NCBI GenBank assembly: GCA_026545765.1
Contig: CM048844.1
Span: 52,734,932-52,798,931 of the forward strand
Length of the DNA: 64,000 bases
Source: Plantago major
Lineage: Eukaryota > Streptophyta > Magnoliopsida > Lamiales > Plantaginaceae
Direction of reading: 5' to 3'
The translations under genes and the position numbers were made by a program. Position 1 is the stretch's first letter. Each line of letters starts with the position of its first letter. Positions 54,141 to 64,000 of the stretch are shown in pieces. The notes under the pieces were generated by a model. The model ran no database searches, had not been told where the DNA came from, and worked only from the letters and a program-made list of their open reading frames with translations.

Positions 54141-55139
54141 GAGAGTGATTCCGAGTGACTTGATTTCATCGTCCCCAGCCTGGTCCGACCCCAAGGGATT
54201 TTCGGACCACCGAAAAACCCTCAGCGGTGGATCACGCATAGGAACGTTGGAATCAACCCACCCGTCAGACATCCAGACCCTGGGATCCGGACCACCTATT
54301 ACTATAAAAGGGATGGAATGATCTGATGGAAAGCCGTACAATCCAGGGGTATATATAGAAGTGGCGAGCCGATCACCACTCGACACGTGGCGCATGACAG
54401 TTGGCGATGGGCTTGGGCCTGGACTTGGGCCCAACAATTGGGCCGCTATTGGGCCAACCCGGAGTCTTTTCACACTTTCGGCCTCATTGGGAGAATAATT
54501 TTGAACTGTTACCCGCTCGGATCCCTCAGCCCGAGGTGCCAAACGTGATCCGTAGCCCACACTCAACTTTTTTGGAACGTCTCCTTTTTTAACAACTTTC
54601 CACAAGTCCAAAACGACTCGGAACAGTACACCGTGTCGCTACAAATCAGGCAAGATTTATGACATCCAAATCATTCCTGTTTGCATAGGGCGATTAACAT
54701 TTGGAGCCACGACTCGGACAAACGCCTTGTCCGACCGACCCATGAGTCAACCAATTGAGAATTACATTATTTTGGGAAGATTTGGCCTCGTGGAATCGGA
54801 TCTATGTCCCAAGAAAACCGAGCCAACGAAACTTAGGTTACTGATTTATCTTATAAATTCGACACACATTGAGAAGCATGTATTTGAAAAGGAAACAACA
54901 CAAGAAAATGATAAGAGTTGACCCGAGCCATCACCGAGCCCGGACCAATGCCATGGATACCGAATTGATTGTGCAAATTCAACAAAAATTTTCCGTACAA
55001 AAACAGCGGTAACAAAGAAACAACATAGTTTTTAAGGTCCGAAGACCAGAGTTACACGCTTCCGGGGCATACCCCGTCTTCACCTCCCCTGACGACTTGA
55101 CGAGCCAGATTGCGTGCCCGAATGACCTGCGGCCTCTTT
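54141..55139 (+). other. spacer between repeats and antisense gene end
   Basis: Contains GGGCCTGGACTTGGGCCCAA-type GGCCC words at 54410-54450. Part (about 55000-55139) is probably the 3' UTR of the antisense gene. No further gene. Confidence 0.4.
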
Positions 55140-58116
55140 TTATGGACACACTTGTGCATCCGACGCCATTCTCTCTTGGGCCTCCTGCGCCAACCTTCTC
55201 TCCCTTCGGGCCCTTAATTCCTTCAGGAAAGAAGGGCATTGCTCCATCAGGTCCAGATCGGAAGAGAAACCCTTGACAGGACCGGGCAGAGTCAGCCAGT
55301 CCCGGTTATGCTCCTCATGGTCTTCCAACGAAACGAAAACACTCGACATCAACACCCGTGGCACAAAAGAGGGAAGATACGGACCGCCATGATTGTACTT
55401 CTTGTCCTCGGTCTTGTCGCAGACAAGCTCTACAAACTCACATTGAAGTAAGTCCTCATCCGAGACACCTTCCGAAGCAAAGTCCGAGCCATTTGCTTCT
55501 TTGAAAGCAGTAATGCCTTCAGCCTCCAAGTCAAGGTCGCTCAGGATCTGTCCCCTATGCCGGAGTTGCCCAATAGCCGCATCAAAGCCTTCCTGCCAAG
55601 CCTCGTCATACTTGGACTCGAGCATGAACTTGCAAGCGTCCGACCCCAAGAAGTCTTGGACAACTTGCGTCCGGACCTTCAACATCTCATTCAGCATCAT
55701 ATCCTTGAAAGTCCGGGAGACGCTGACATACTCATCCACACCCTCCTGATGAGCTTTGAGGTCCTTTTCCATCGAAAGGATGGCACTCTTCAGTTTTGCA
55801 GCCTCCGCTTCGGACTCCTTCTTCGCCGCAAGGGCCTTCTTCAGCCTATCCGACAAGGAATTCACCTTGGACGTTTCCACCGCCCGAGCAGCCTCAGCCT
55901 TAGCCAGATCCTCTTCCATCGTGGCCCTCTGACCCGCCACCATGGAACATGCCCGAATAGCGGCCGTATGCTACGATACACGATAAACCGAAATTAGTAC
56001 AGACTCCGAACAAAGAAAAGATTCCCAGAAAATCAGTATCTACCTTTTGGTGAATTGCGGACAACTACGCAATCCGGTCCAGCTCCGGAACAGCAGCCAA
56101 CCGAGCCACTTCCGCCTCCAAGTCTGACTCACCACTCGCTTTCCCTTTGCCCTTCTTGGCCGCAGGGATCGGACCTTCGGATGGATGCTTTTGTCCGGCC
56201 ACAGCACTCGAACCACTGGCAGGAGGGTCCCGAGACACAGACCTTGGAGGTTTCTTGGCCCCCTTCGAGCCAGCCACCTTACCCTTGTCCGGGGTGGGTA
56301 TCGTCTGGGCCTCCTCGCCCGCCGCGGCCCTCTGAGTCTCCTCCACTCGGAAAGTAGCAGCATTCCGAGGCTCTTCCATTGGCAATATAGTGGACGTCTT
56401 GATGATTTGGGTTCGGGTACCATCTTCCATCTCCTTCCGTTGAGCGGCATTTGGTTCCGCTTCAGCTCCCGCGTGGTGGACATGGTGTACTCGAACTAAA
56501 AATCTGCACATCCGAAGGACAATAAGTTAATACATGATAACAAAAATTTTATCTACAACTACAAACAAAGCAATAAAGGGACCACCGACTCGGATGACCG
56601 ACCACGTGACCGAATGAGGAAGAACTTACTCAGATCCTTCTTCCCGTCACAAAAACTTGGCTCCGAAAAGCTAGCTAGATAGGGAAGGGGTTGGCAGATC
56701 AATCCCCGGAAAAAATATTTCTCCGGATCTTGATTCCGGTGGAGAGCTTGCATCCACAAAGGAACGTTCCGAGCCGGAGGTTTCCAGTCCGGCAGCCTGC
56801 CTTGGAAAAACTTCTTCTCAAAACGCCATTGGGTCCCTTCCGCTTCGGATTGACCCTGTTTTAGAGCGGGGCCGGACGAAGATATATCTCTTCCACCAAT
56901 TTATTCCCAGGGAGGAGAGCGGATCGACGAAAAAATTATATGCTTGGCGACACACCAGCGTATAGAATGATGTATTCCTATTACTTACACTAACACTAAA
57001 TAACTTCCGGAAGTTATCAAAAGTGACCGGGATGCCCTTGTATTTACACATCACCCCGAAGCACATCAGATTTCCGAGAGAGTTGGGGATGATTTGATGA
57101 GGAATTAACCCCATGTCGTTCAAAATGTCCAAAAACTCGGACGCCACTGGCAAACGCCACCCGCAGTGAAGACTTATCTCATGCACGCACATATACCCCG
57201 GAGGCGGATTGTAAAAAGCGTACGACTCATCCTGAATGAGGATCTCCACGGACTCCAGAATCTCATACTTCCTCCGAAGTTCCTCCACCTCCTCGGCCAT
57301 CACAATCGAAGGGCATGTAGGCAATGTACCTTCCTCGTTCAGTTCACCCTCCGGATCGGGATGAGTTACATCGTCCCTCGTCCGAGGGAATTTCACCCGG
57401 AACATGTCTTCACCCTTCTTAAGCCCCTTGGGCAACTCCTCTTCGGTCCATTGACGACTCGTACCCGCTTGCCCAGCTGACTCCCTCCGGAAAGCATGGG
57501 CGGACAACATTTCTTCCTCTTCTTCCTCCTCGGAACTGACATTTTCAGTCCGACCCTCCTCCTCCAGTTTGTCATCCCCGGACGATGAACTCAGCTCTAC
57601 CACCGTCCGAAGGGGAACAACAATCTGGACCCGATCCTCGACACCTTCTTCGAACATACCCAACTCGGGTGGTGCCTCGGAGGTATCATGCACCTCCTCG
57701 ATGTTAGGCTCCTGTGGATCCGGAACGAACAACACTCGGTTAGGGTTACTCCTAAAATTATAACCTAGGTTGCGAATGAGGGATCGAATCTCTACCGGGA
57801 GTTCGGGCTCCTTCCCAGCACCGCGCGGACGGAGAGCCCCTATGGTCCTAGAGCTTGTCCCTTGAACAGCACCAGCACCCTGCACATTAGAGACTTGCAA
57901 GTAATCCCGACGCTTCAGAGACCCTGAACCCGGAACAACTAACTGAAGTAAAGAGCTTACCTCGGGCTCTTCCTGGCTCGGACGAGGAGAATCCTCCAGC
58001 TCTACTGAATCATCCCCACCAACAATCTCAATCTCCTTGGAGCTGTCTGATAGGGACAACGCGTCGGAGTCATATCCTTCAGCCTCGGATCGGTTCTGAC
58101 TATCACTCTCGGACAT
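55140..58116 (-). pseudogene. antisense gene in the Tat-like Gypsy (putative gypsy-type transposon domain plus coiled coil)
   Basis: Exon 1 from about 58116 encodes MSESDSQNRSEAEGYDSDAL, a long acidic Ser/Glu-rich region, then a folded domain (PPPGYMCVHEISLHCGWRLP, FLDILNDMGLIPHQIIPNSL, CKYKGIPVTFDNFRKLFSV) resembling Pfam Transposase_28 (putative gypsy type transposon). After a frameshift near 56860 it continues to a GTAAGT donor at about 56630. Exon 2 follows a GTGCAG acceptor at about 56505 to about 56046 (basic, Pro/Ala/Lys-rich; a TAG interrupts its end). Exon 3 (about 55975-55140) is a coiled coil (VNSLSDRLKKALAAKKESEA). Function unknown; it is transcribed opposite to gag-pol. Confidence 0.65.
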
Positions 58117-59264
58117 CCTAGGGAAAGGAGAAAGCAATTTCGTAAGCTTTAAGATGGCAGTCCGAGAGGCCGTTTATGTATATTATGAAAAGTAAAAATT
58201 TTAAGTTCGGAGGATAGAAAACGACTCTACCGGCGAAGTTAGTTTGGAGTTAGTAAGGTGTCAGTCCGGCGTTAGTCTTGACTACTCAACATATCCGAGA
58301 CACACTATAGAATACGTAACAAACATGCATCCGAACATACCATATTTTCAACAGTAGCGAAACAACAAACACAAGGAAATTTGACAACCATTCAGGAAAA
58401 CAAGCAGCTAACTTACTTGTATTCTGATGGTTGGGTCGAAGGCAGCTAACTTTGCTTGGATAACTCGCTATGGACTTCTTCTCACTCGCTTCGGATTGCA
58501 TGCACTTGCTTCAGATGTACTGAAAAAGTTGAAAATCTTCTCTCTAGAAAGTGAAAATGACATCGGTGAAACCCCTATTTATAGAGGGTTAAATCAGGAA
58601 GCCCAACCGTCACCATTTTTCGAGATTAAATCTCAATTATAGATCGAAATTCATCCAACGACATAGTACAACAATACCAAGTGAAATGACACATTGGTAC
58701 AAAATATTTACCTTACGATGACAAAAACATACAACCAACTTCACCATGTTCGGGCAGAGGACATTACTACACCCTCGGATGGCCAATCTGTCTTCTGCCT
58801 CGGATCAGTGTCCTTTTTTACAAGGAATGATTTACCTCATCATCACACGAACTCTCGTCCATTCGGATATCCCTCTTCGGACCACCCCTGCAAGGTCGAT
58901 AAAAATCAGTCCCCTTTTTTACAAGGAATGATTTACCTCATCGTCACACGGACTCTCGTCCGTTCGGATATCCCTTTTTGGATCATCCCTTCACCCACAA
59001 GAGGTATAACTCTGACGTTCTCTGTCTACACCTGATCTCGCTTACAAATACCCCTTCTTTCTTTAATTTTGTTGCACTCCAAGCCTCCTTCCTCGGACCG
59101 CAACAAAAGAAAGAAGGGGGGGGGGGGGGGAGATCAAGAATGAGGACAACAAGAAGCACGGATTAAACATTTTTTCTGCTTACGAGGGACGGATTGGTCC
59201 GAGAAATAAACTGTCTCCTCCACTTCCGACTATAGTTCCACAACTATCTTTTACTAAGATACTT
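58117..59264. other. upstream region of the antisense gene and 3' end of the element interior
   Basis: Should hold the antisense promoter; on the minus strand CTCTATAAATAG at about 58575-58590 is a good TATA-like box, roughly 460 bp upstream of the ATG. Two direct copies of a block of about 87 bp (58806-58892 and 58908-58995, ACAAGGAATGATTTACCTCA) and a run of about 15 G (59117-59131) follow. Confidence 0.5.
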
Positions 59265-59282
59265 GGAAATTAGGGGGACATA
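59265..59282 (+). other. polypurine tract of the Tat-like Gypsy
   Basis: GGAAATTAGGGGGACATA lies directly before the 3' LTR start TGTTGATA. Confidence 0.65.
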
Positions 59283-60188
59283 TGTTGATATGGAAATATG
59301 TCCAATTCGTCATAGACGCCTTTGGAACGAATCCTAAGGCATCCCAAGTTGTCTGAGGATCCGAGACAGTATAATCCAACCCTAAGGTCCGACCCTAGGC
59401 CCCTCAGGTCCGACCCATCCAGGTCTAACCCATCCTAGAGGAGAAGGACAGAGAGGGCTAGAACGGTAATAGGTCCGACCCCGCCAGCGGTCCGTAACCA
59501 TGGGGTCCGACCCGGACGACCATCCGGATCTAACATGATAATATCACAAGCAACCAAGTAAACTGGCACTAGAGAGTAAGAAGGTCCGAGCCACAAGGTC
59601 CAAATCAGAGGAGTCGGACAAACTTATGGGAGTTCCCCATAGACAACCCAATATGGTCCGGACCAAACGTCCGGAACAACCTCTTCGGACCTTGACCCGT
59701 AGCAGACTGTATCAAAAACCTCTAAAACTCTCACGGTAATGACTAAACTACCCCTAAAAGCCCAAAGTGGTATGGGGCAAGTGTCATTAATGGGTCATGG
59801 GCCTATTGAAGCCTTGGTGGCTCAATCCAGTCCTTACACTTGGCACGATCTGGTGGAACCTTCCCAGTTGGGGAGAAATCTATATATAGGGCACACACTC
59901 CCATGATAATGGTAAGCAATAATCACTTCCGAACCTTGACTATTATACACAGTAGATCTTCAGTCTCTCTTGAGTAAAGTCTCAAACAGGTTTGACACTT
60001 AGCAAACCGGGTCCTAACCCCCCCCCCCCCCCTCCAAGTCACTTGTGCAGGTTCTTACCAAGCTTTGGATCTCAGGCTCTAGCGCGTTGGCTCTTACTCA
60101 GTGCGGAGCTTCTGACTTAAGGATATCTTGGCCATTACCAGTGGGATAGAATAATCTCTAAGTGGTTGGGGAACTTTTACCCTCAACA
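59283..60188 (+). repeat. Tat-like 3' LTR (intact)
   Basis: 906 bp with TATATATAGG at about 59881 and an uninterrupted run of about 15 C at 60018-60032, the counterpart of the Copia insertion site in the 5' LTR. Confidence 0.85.
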
Positions 60189-60545
60189 AGTAATGTTCTC
60201 AATTATTTGTGTAATGTTCTTAGGAATTTCTATAATGTTATCAGAAACGACATTTTATATATTTACACAATATTTTTATATATTTAAGTAATGTTCTTAA
60301 CTATTTAAGTAATGTTAACAGCATTGCTGAGTTAAGTAGTAACCTTACATGAATAATCATGAACATTACTCTGTTAAGTCGGAAACTTATCCAATCAACG
60401 AAGAACATTAACTCAAATCGAGTAATGAATATGACATCAGTGTAATAATATGTTATTGAATCTTCAAATCTTTTCATCTATTGAAGTAATGTTCTTACAT
60501 ATGTAAGTAATGTTCTTAACTATATAAATAATGTTTGTAACCAAG
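60189..60545. repeat. AATGTTCTTA repeat array, right part
   Basis: Starts with the AGTAA target duplication and continues the GTAATGTTCTTAACTAT words of 29090-30115. Confidence 0.65.
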
Positions 60546-60555
60546 GCTGGTAATT

Positions 60556-60631
60556 TGACCCGCGAAAATGAACTAGCCCGACCCAATGACCCGCGAAAAT
60601 GAATTGACCGACCCAATGACCCGCGAAAATG
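60556..60631. repeat. three copies of TGACCCGCGAAAATG at 30-31 bp spacing
   Basis: Copies at 60556, 60587 and 60617, separated by short CGACCCAA-containing spacers. Confidence 0.85.
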
Positions 60632-60991
60632 CAAATAAGTGTGGTAAATTGCAAGGAAGCCCGTCTTTATAGTCTCTCTATATACTTGGTCTTTCCTAAG
60701 ACTTTGTGTATGAAGATAAGTAATATCGTTGCTTCTGATAATTGATTGTCCTTCTTTCGAGTTTGGTTAGAATTTGGGTTAGTATAAATTGATTTTTTTT
60801 TTAATTTAACTGAAGAAGATGGAGTAGAAAGATTGATTATCGTTGCATTTTAATGATAAATTAATTTTGTTGTGGTTGAATTAAAGCTTGAAATTTAATT
60901 TGAGAAGACATATGGAGTTTTTTTTAAATAATGAATTGATTTGTTATGAAGGAATTAGCGCTTGTAATTTAAGTAGAGAAGACATGGTGTT
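60632..60991. other. AT-rich stretch, nothing recognised
   Basis: No open frame or structural signal of note. It probably belongs to the Helitron that ends at 61574. Confidence 0.4.
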
Positions 60992-61110
60992 CATATATAT
61001 TACAAATGAGTCCAATTTAACTTAAATTAAGTACTCAATTTTGTAATTAAAGTCTAATTTACATATATATTACAAATGACTCCAATTTAACTTAAATTAA
61101 GTACTCAATT
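60992..61110. repeat. two direct copies of a 49 bp unit
   Basis: CATATATATTACAAATGA..TCCAATTTAACTTAAA and onward occurs at 60992-61040 and 61062-61110 with one difference. Confidence 0.85.
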
Positions 61111-61196
61111 GCACAACTCTGATAGTTGTCCACTTATATATATACTGTAATAACATGGGAGGATGCCCATAGAGCATCATTGTTAATAAATTAGAT

Positions 61197-61355
61197 ACTC
61201 TCTCCGTTCCAAAGATAATTTTTGATATCTAGTCAACCGTTTTCGACATTGACCACAAATTATAATTAATATTCACTTTATTAGCTATTAATCATCTTAT
61301 CAAGTCTTTTTTTCACAAACAATCACCCTCTAAATTATCATCGTACATCGGAATG
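61197..61355. repeat. possible Stowaway-like MITE
   Basis: ACTCTCTCCGTTCCAAAGAT at 61197 resembles the CTCCCTCCGTTCCAAAA terminal repeat of Stowaway/Mariner MITEs. The other end is only weakly matched (CGGAATGACGAG at about 61350), so this is uncertain. Confidence 0.3.
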
Positions 61356-61544
61356 ACGAGTTTGTATATAACAATGAACAATTCAAGAATACCGGTTTGG
61401 TTTGGTTTGATTTAGTATTTATTTTGGTCAATGCAAGACTCTTTAAAATTATTATATTAGTTAAAAAGTAGTAATCTCTTGCTTGTAATGTTCAAATTAT
61501 AGATGATGTTATGTGAGAAAATAAAATGTTAGAATAGAACCTGG

Positions 61545-61574
61545 AACACGCGTAGCGTGTTACGCAAGTTCTAG
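61545..61574 (+). mobile_element. 3' terminus of Helitron B
   Basis: Perfect stem-loop AACACGC-GTA-GCGTGTT (61545-61561), then ACGCAAGTTCTAG ending at 61574, followed by T. This is the canonical Helitron 3' end. The body lies to the left and was presumably split by the Tat-like Gypsy; its 5' end was not found. Confidence 0.8.
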
Positions 61575-61582
61575 TATATATA

Positions 61583-61730
61583 ACCGAATTTATTGATGAA
61601 GATATTTTGGGAGATTCAGAAATTCTAAATCCCAAATAAAATGATCTACAAAATGAATTCAACATAGAAATTGAAGAGGAATCAACAATCGATACAGATA
61701 AAACAACATATGATGATTGGTGAAGCATGA
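61583..61730 (+). pseudogene. short acidic coding remnant
   Basis: Reads FIDEDILGDSEILNPK, a stop, then NEFNIEIEEESTIDTD and YDDW before a second stop. It looks like the acidic C-terminus of a transposase-like protein, but I cannot name it. Confidence 0.25.
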
Positions 61731-61753
61731 AGATGTTTGGACACTACATATAA

Positions 61754-62952
61754 CTAGTACTAACTAGTGGCGTTGCCACGGCATAATTTGCTTGAAAAAA
61801 GAAATAAGTTTGATTAGAAGGTGTGAGTACCATCCTAGGTATAAAACATTCACTCCAACGTTCTTCCCATGTATGACTTCGTCTCAATAACACGATTGTC
61901 AATTGCAGTATCAATCAACTGGTCTCCATTACAAAGCTCTGCAGACTAATCACTGTTCCTAAGAAGCATTAGAGGACAACCCACCTTAAGTCGAATTATG
62001 TGATTTGGTATTCCAGGAGTCCTAATAGTGTTTAGGAACTCAACATAATACACATCTTCTATATTGACGATATCATCGTCATCAGGGCATATGCTATTGA
62101 AACTCATGAACTCGGTGGCATCTCCAGGTAAAAGAGACATGATATAATCATTGACTTCCTGGACTATGTCATTGGTCGGAGCAAGAATAGCTCTATCCTC
62201 GAACTATATACCGACCATTGTCCACATGGTCTCGTATGCTAGGATATGTGTTATTAATCTTTGTAGCAATTGGTTCACCAGTAGAACGAATTAAAATATC
62301 ATTAGGCGATTTGAATTCTACCTCACCATCATTATCACGAGCAACTTCACCATCTCCAACCTCCAACAACCAATCAACAAACTCTCTGATGCTCTCAATC
62401 TCAGCATGTGAGTGGCCAGACTATAAATGAATAACATAATTTAAACATACTTAATATAAAAATTAAATTATATGCATTTCAAATATATAAATTATATTTG
62501 AAAGCTTATAATTAATATAAAATGTTAGAAAAATACATGCAGGGTTAGTAAGCTTCAACACATGACACGAACTTCAAAACTTCTTCGATGAGCAACAAAG
62601 AGATGTGTAGATTATGTCATGCCTACTACCCTTAGGTATGACTGGCAGTATCTGTCTGAAATCCCCACAAAAACGACAACCAATCCACCAAACGGCTTGT
62701 TCGATTCTCTACCATGTTGACCTCTCCTTTTATCCGATCAAGAGCATCAAAACAATATTTATTAGTCATGGGTGCCTCATCCCAAATTATTAACTTTGTA
62801 TTCTTTAGGAGTCATGCAAGATCGCTGCTGGGGGTTATCCTACTACACATTGTAGTTTCATCGACCTGCAGAGGAATATTGAATCTAGAGTGTGCGATAC
62901 GACCACCACGTTGAAGTAGAGAAGCTATACCACTCAATTCAACTAGAAGAAT
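61754..62952 (-). mobile_element. Helitron C, 3' part (truncated by a Copia LTR)
   Basis: On the minus strand GTGGC-AAC-GCCAC forms a stem-loop, then TAGTTAGTACTAG ends at 61754 with a flanking T: a Helitron 3' terminus. The helicase lies just inside. The element is cut at 62953 by a Copia LTR; the rest is outside the window. Confidence 0.75.
61946..62935 (-). pseudogene. Helitron helicase fragment
   Basis: From right to left: GIASLLQRGGRIAHSRFNIP, Walker B LIIWDEAPMTNKYCFDALDR, a GDFRQILPVIPKG segment (one frameshift), an intron-like AT-rich gap (about 62420-62560), then EIESIREFVDWLLEVGDGEV and MSLLPGDATEFMSFNSICPD with IPNHIIRLKVGCPLMLLRN. Walker A would lie further right and is lost. Unlike Helitron A it keeps the DEA triad. 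Confidence 0.8.
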
Positions 62953-64000
62953 TGTTAGGAATATCTGTTAGTATTTTGATCATTCATCACATGTTCTTAT
63001 CTTAGCCAGAAAGGTGATTAAGTACTCTTGGTTCACTTGAACATTGTAAAAGAGGAAATCACTGAGTATGATTAGTCTAGTAAATCTTGTATTAGGATTA
63101 TAGGTCTCTGAGTGTAATTTTTATTTCCAAGAAGACCATGAAGATCAATCCTAGCAATGGAGCTTTTCTGAAGATTACAAGACCGGAGATTGCACAAGAT
63201 TTATGAAGACACCAAGGTTTAGTCTTACTCGGAAAGACTATGTCCTTAATCCTTTCTTAAGTGCATCTAGTTACTTTTGAAACATGATTCTGGAACATAT
63301 GACATCATGAGTATGGAGCATGCAAGCCATCAGAAAGGCTAATGTATCCGTTGAAGACTACAGGACAAGATATAGTACATGTGCATTAATTGCATCGGCA
63401 GAAAAGCCGCTAAAGCACAGTCCTCTCTGAGATATGAGACAAGGACTTCTGAGTACTTATTTCAAGATAAGTATAGACTGAATTTAAATTGTGTCTAACG
63501 GATAACATCCCAACGACTCTCTAATTCATCTATAAATATCACACACTTAGATGCTGAGAAATACGACCTTAGAACGCTCTATCTTGCAAACTTACCATCA
63601 AGCAAAGTATTCTCTCAAGCACTCTACTACCCTTTCTGAAAGCTTTCTGTTGCTTGAAGAATCACTAGTAGTTCTAAGTTGTCCTGAACCTTAACAAGAG
63701 ATTGTTATTCGTGAAAGAGTTGAACTATCAGATAACCTTTACGAAGCTCATTCTCCAGAACGGACATCAATTACTTGGGTCAGTAAAGAGCAGATTGCCA
63801 TACACTGAATAAGTGTATTAAGTAGTCTTGTTCTATTAGGCTCTCTGAAAACATAACTGAAAAGTTATACGAGAAGCCTCTCTGACAAACCTTATAACCA
63901 ACACCATCAAGGCGTGGAGTAAAGGAAGTACTTGATTTGGGAAATCAGGGAATAACTCCAAGGTTATCTGAGTAGAGGAAGTACTTAGCTCTAGGAGCTG
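62953..64000 (+). repeat. start of a related Copia LTR (runs off the window)
   Basis: Begins TGTTAGGAATATCTGTTAGT and follows the 30,836 LTR in order through GGTTCACTTGAACA, TCATCTATAAATATC (TATA box), AAGCTTTCTGTTGCT, and the GGAAGTACTT repeats, up to the equivalent of about position 32075. Divergence is clearly higher than between the two LTRs of the nested Copia, so it is a different subfamily. Confidence 0.8.

Larger units (their letters stand above)
30116..60188 (+). mobile_element. Tat-like Gypsy retrotransposon, split by a Copia element
   Basis: LTRs start TGTTGATA and end CCTCAACA; the 5 bp target duplication is AGTAA (30111-30115 and 60189-60193). Without the nested Copia the element is about 14.2 kb. 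Order: 5' LTR, PBS, gag, protease, RT, RNase H, a second RNase H domain, integrase, repeats, an antisense gene, PPT, 3' LTR. Two RNase H domains and an antisense extra gene are features of the Tat group of plant Gypsy elements. Several stops, a frameshift and two altered catalytic motifs show that it is inactive. Confidence 0.85.

Noticed and set aside
55239-57763. Plus-strand open frames opposite the antisense Gypsy gene
   Set aside because: The minus strand carries a recognisable domain and coiled coil with splice sites; the plus frames have none.
1-64000. CRISPR arrays, bacterial operons or plasmid origins
   Set aside because: The DNA is plant nuclear. Repeats seen are LTRs, minisatellites and microsatellites, without the spacer pattern of CRISPR.

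Overview
The window is plant nuclear DNA, almost certainly from a eudicot, and it is dominated by transposable elements. The signs are GT-AG introns, LTR retrotransposons of Copia and Gypsy type, Helitrons that carry both a Rep/helicase and an RPA-like gene, and fragments of plant genes (TRAPPC4/Trs23 and a zeatin-O-glucosyltransferase-like UGT). I cannot name the species. No intact conventional host gene is visible; almost every coding region carries frameshifts or stops.

Layout. (1) 1-1960: same-strand (-) fragments of unrelated plant genes next to GA-rich repeats. (2) 1961-about 13,200: an old autonomous-type Helitron on the minus strand. Its 3' terminus (hairpin plus CTAG) is at 1961, a broken Rep/helicase gene lies at 2125-6590, and an RPA1-like gene with a duplicated zinc-ribbon/OB module lies at 9984-12138. 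(3) 13,766-24,234: a non-coding, minus-strand LTR element (LARD-like). A Gypsy element encoding only gag and protease (14,280-20,053, target duplication GTCAT) sits inside one of its LTRs. (4) 24,235-30,115: two short promoter-plus-gene units with parallel design and degenerate repeat arrays. (5) 30,116-60,188: a Tat-like Gypsy element (target duplication AGTAA, about 14.2 kb once the insertion is removed). Its 5' LTR was split by a 15.9 kb SIRE-like Copia element (30,836-46,709) that entered a poly-C tract (target duplication CCCCC). (6) 60,189-64,000: continuation of the split repeat array, the 3' end of a second Helitron (61,574), a third Helitron in the opposite orientation with a helicase fragment (61,754-62,952), and the start of a related Copia LTR that runs off the window.

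How the parts work. In each LTR element, LTR promoters would drive gag-pol; PBS and PPT sites prime DNA synthesis. Two extra gene blocks stand out. The Copia carries a post-pol env-like gene with its own TATA box and a run of five short phase-0 introns separating four small exons that share a PET..VSE-type motif. The Tat-like Gypsy carries an intron-containing gene on the antisense strand between integrase and the 3' LTR. Both elements, and the gag-only Gypsy, also carry repeated palindromes (AGATATCT, GGTCCGGACC-type and GGTCGCGACC respectively).

Relative order of events: the LARD-like element preceded the gag-only Gypsy; the Tat-like Gypsy preceded the Copia; the repeat-array unit preceded the Tat-like Gypsy; Helitron C preceded the Copia LTR at the right edge.
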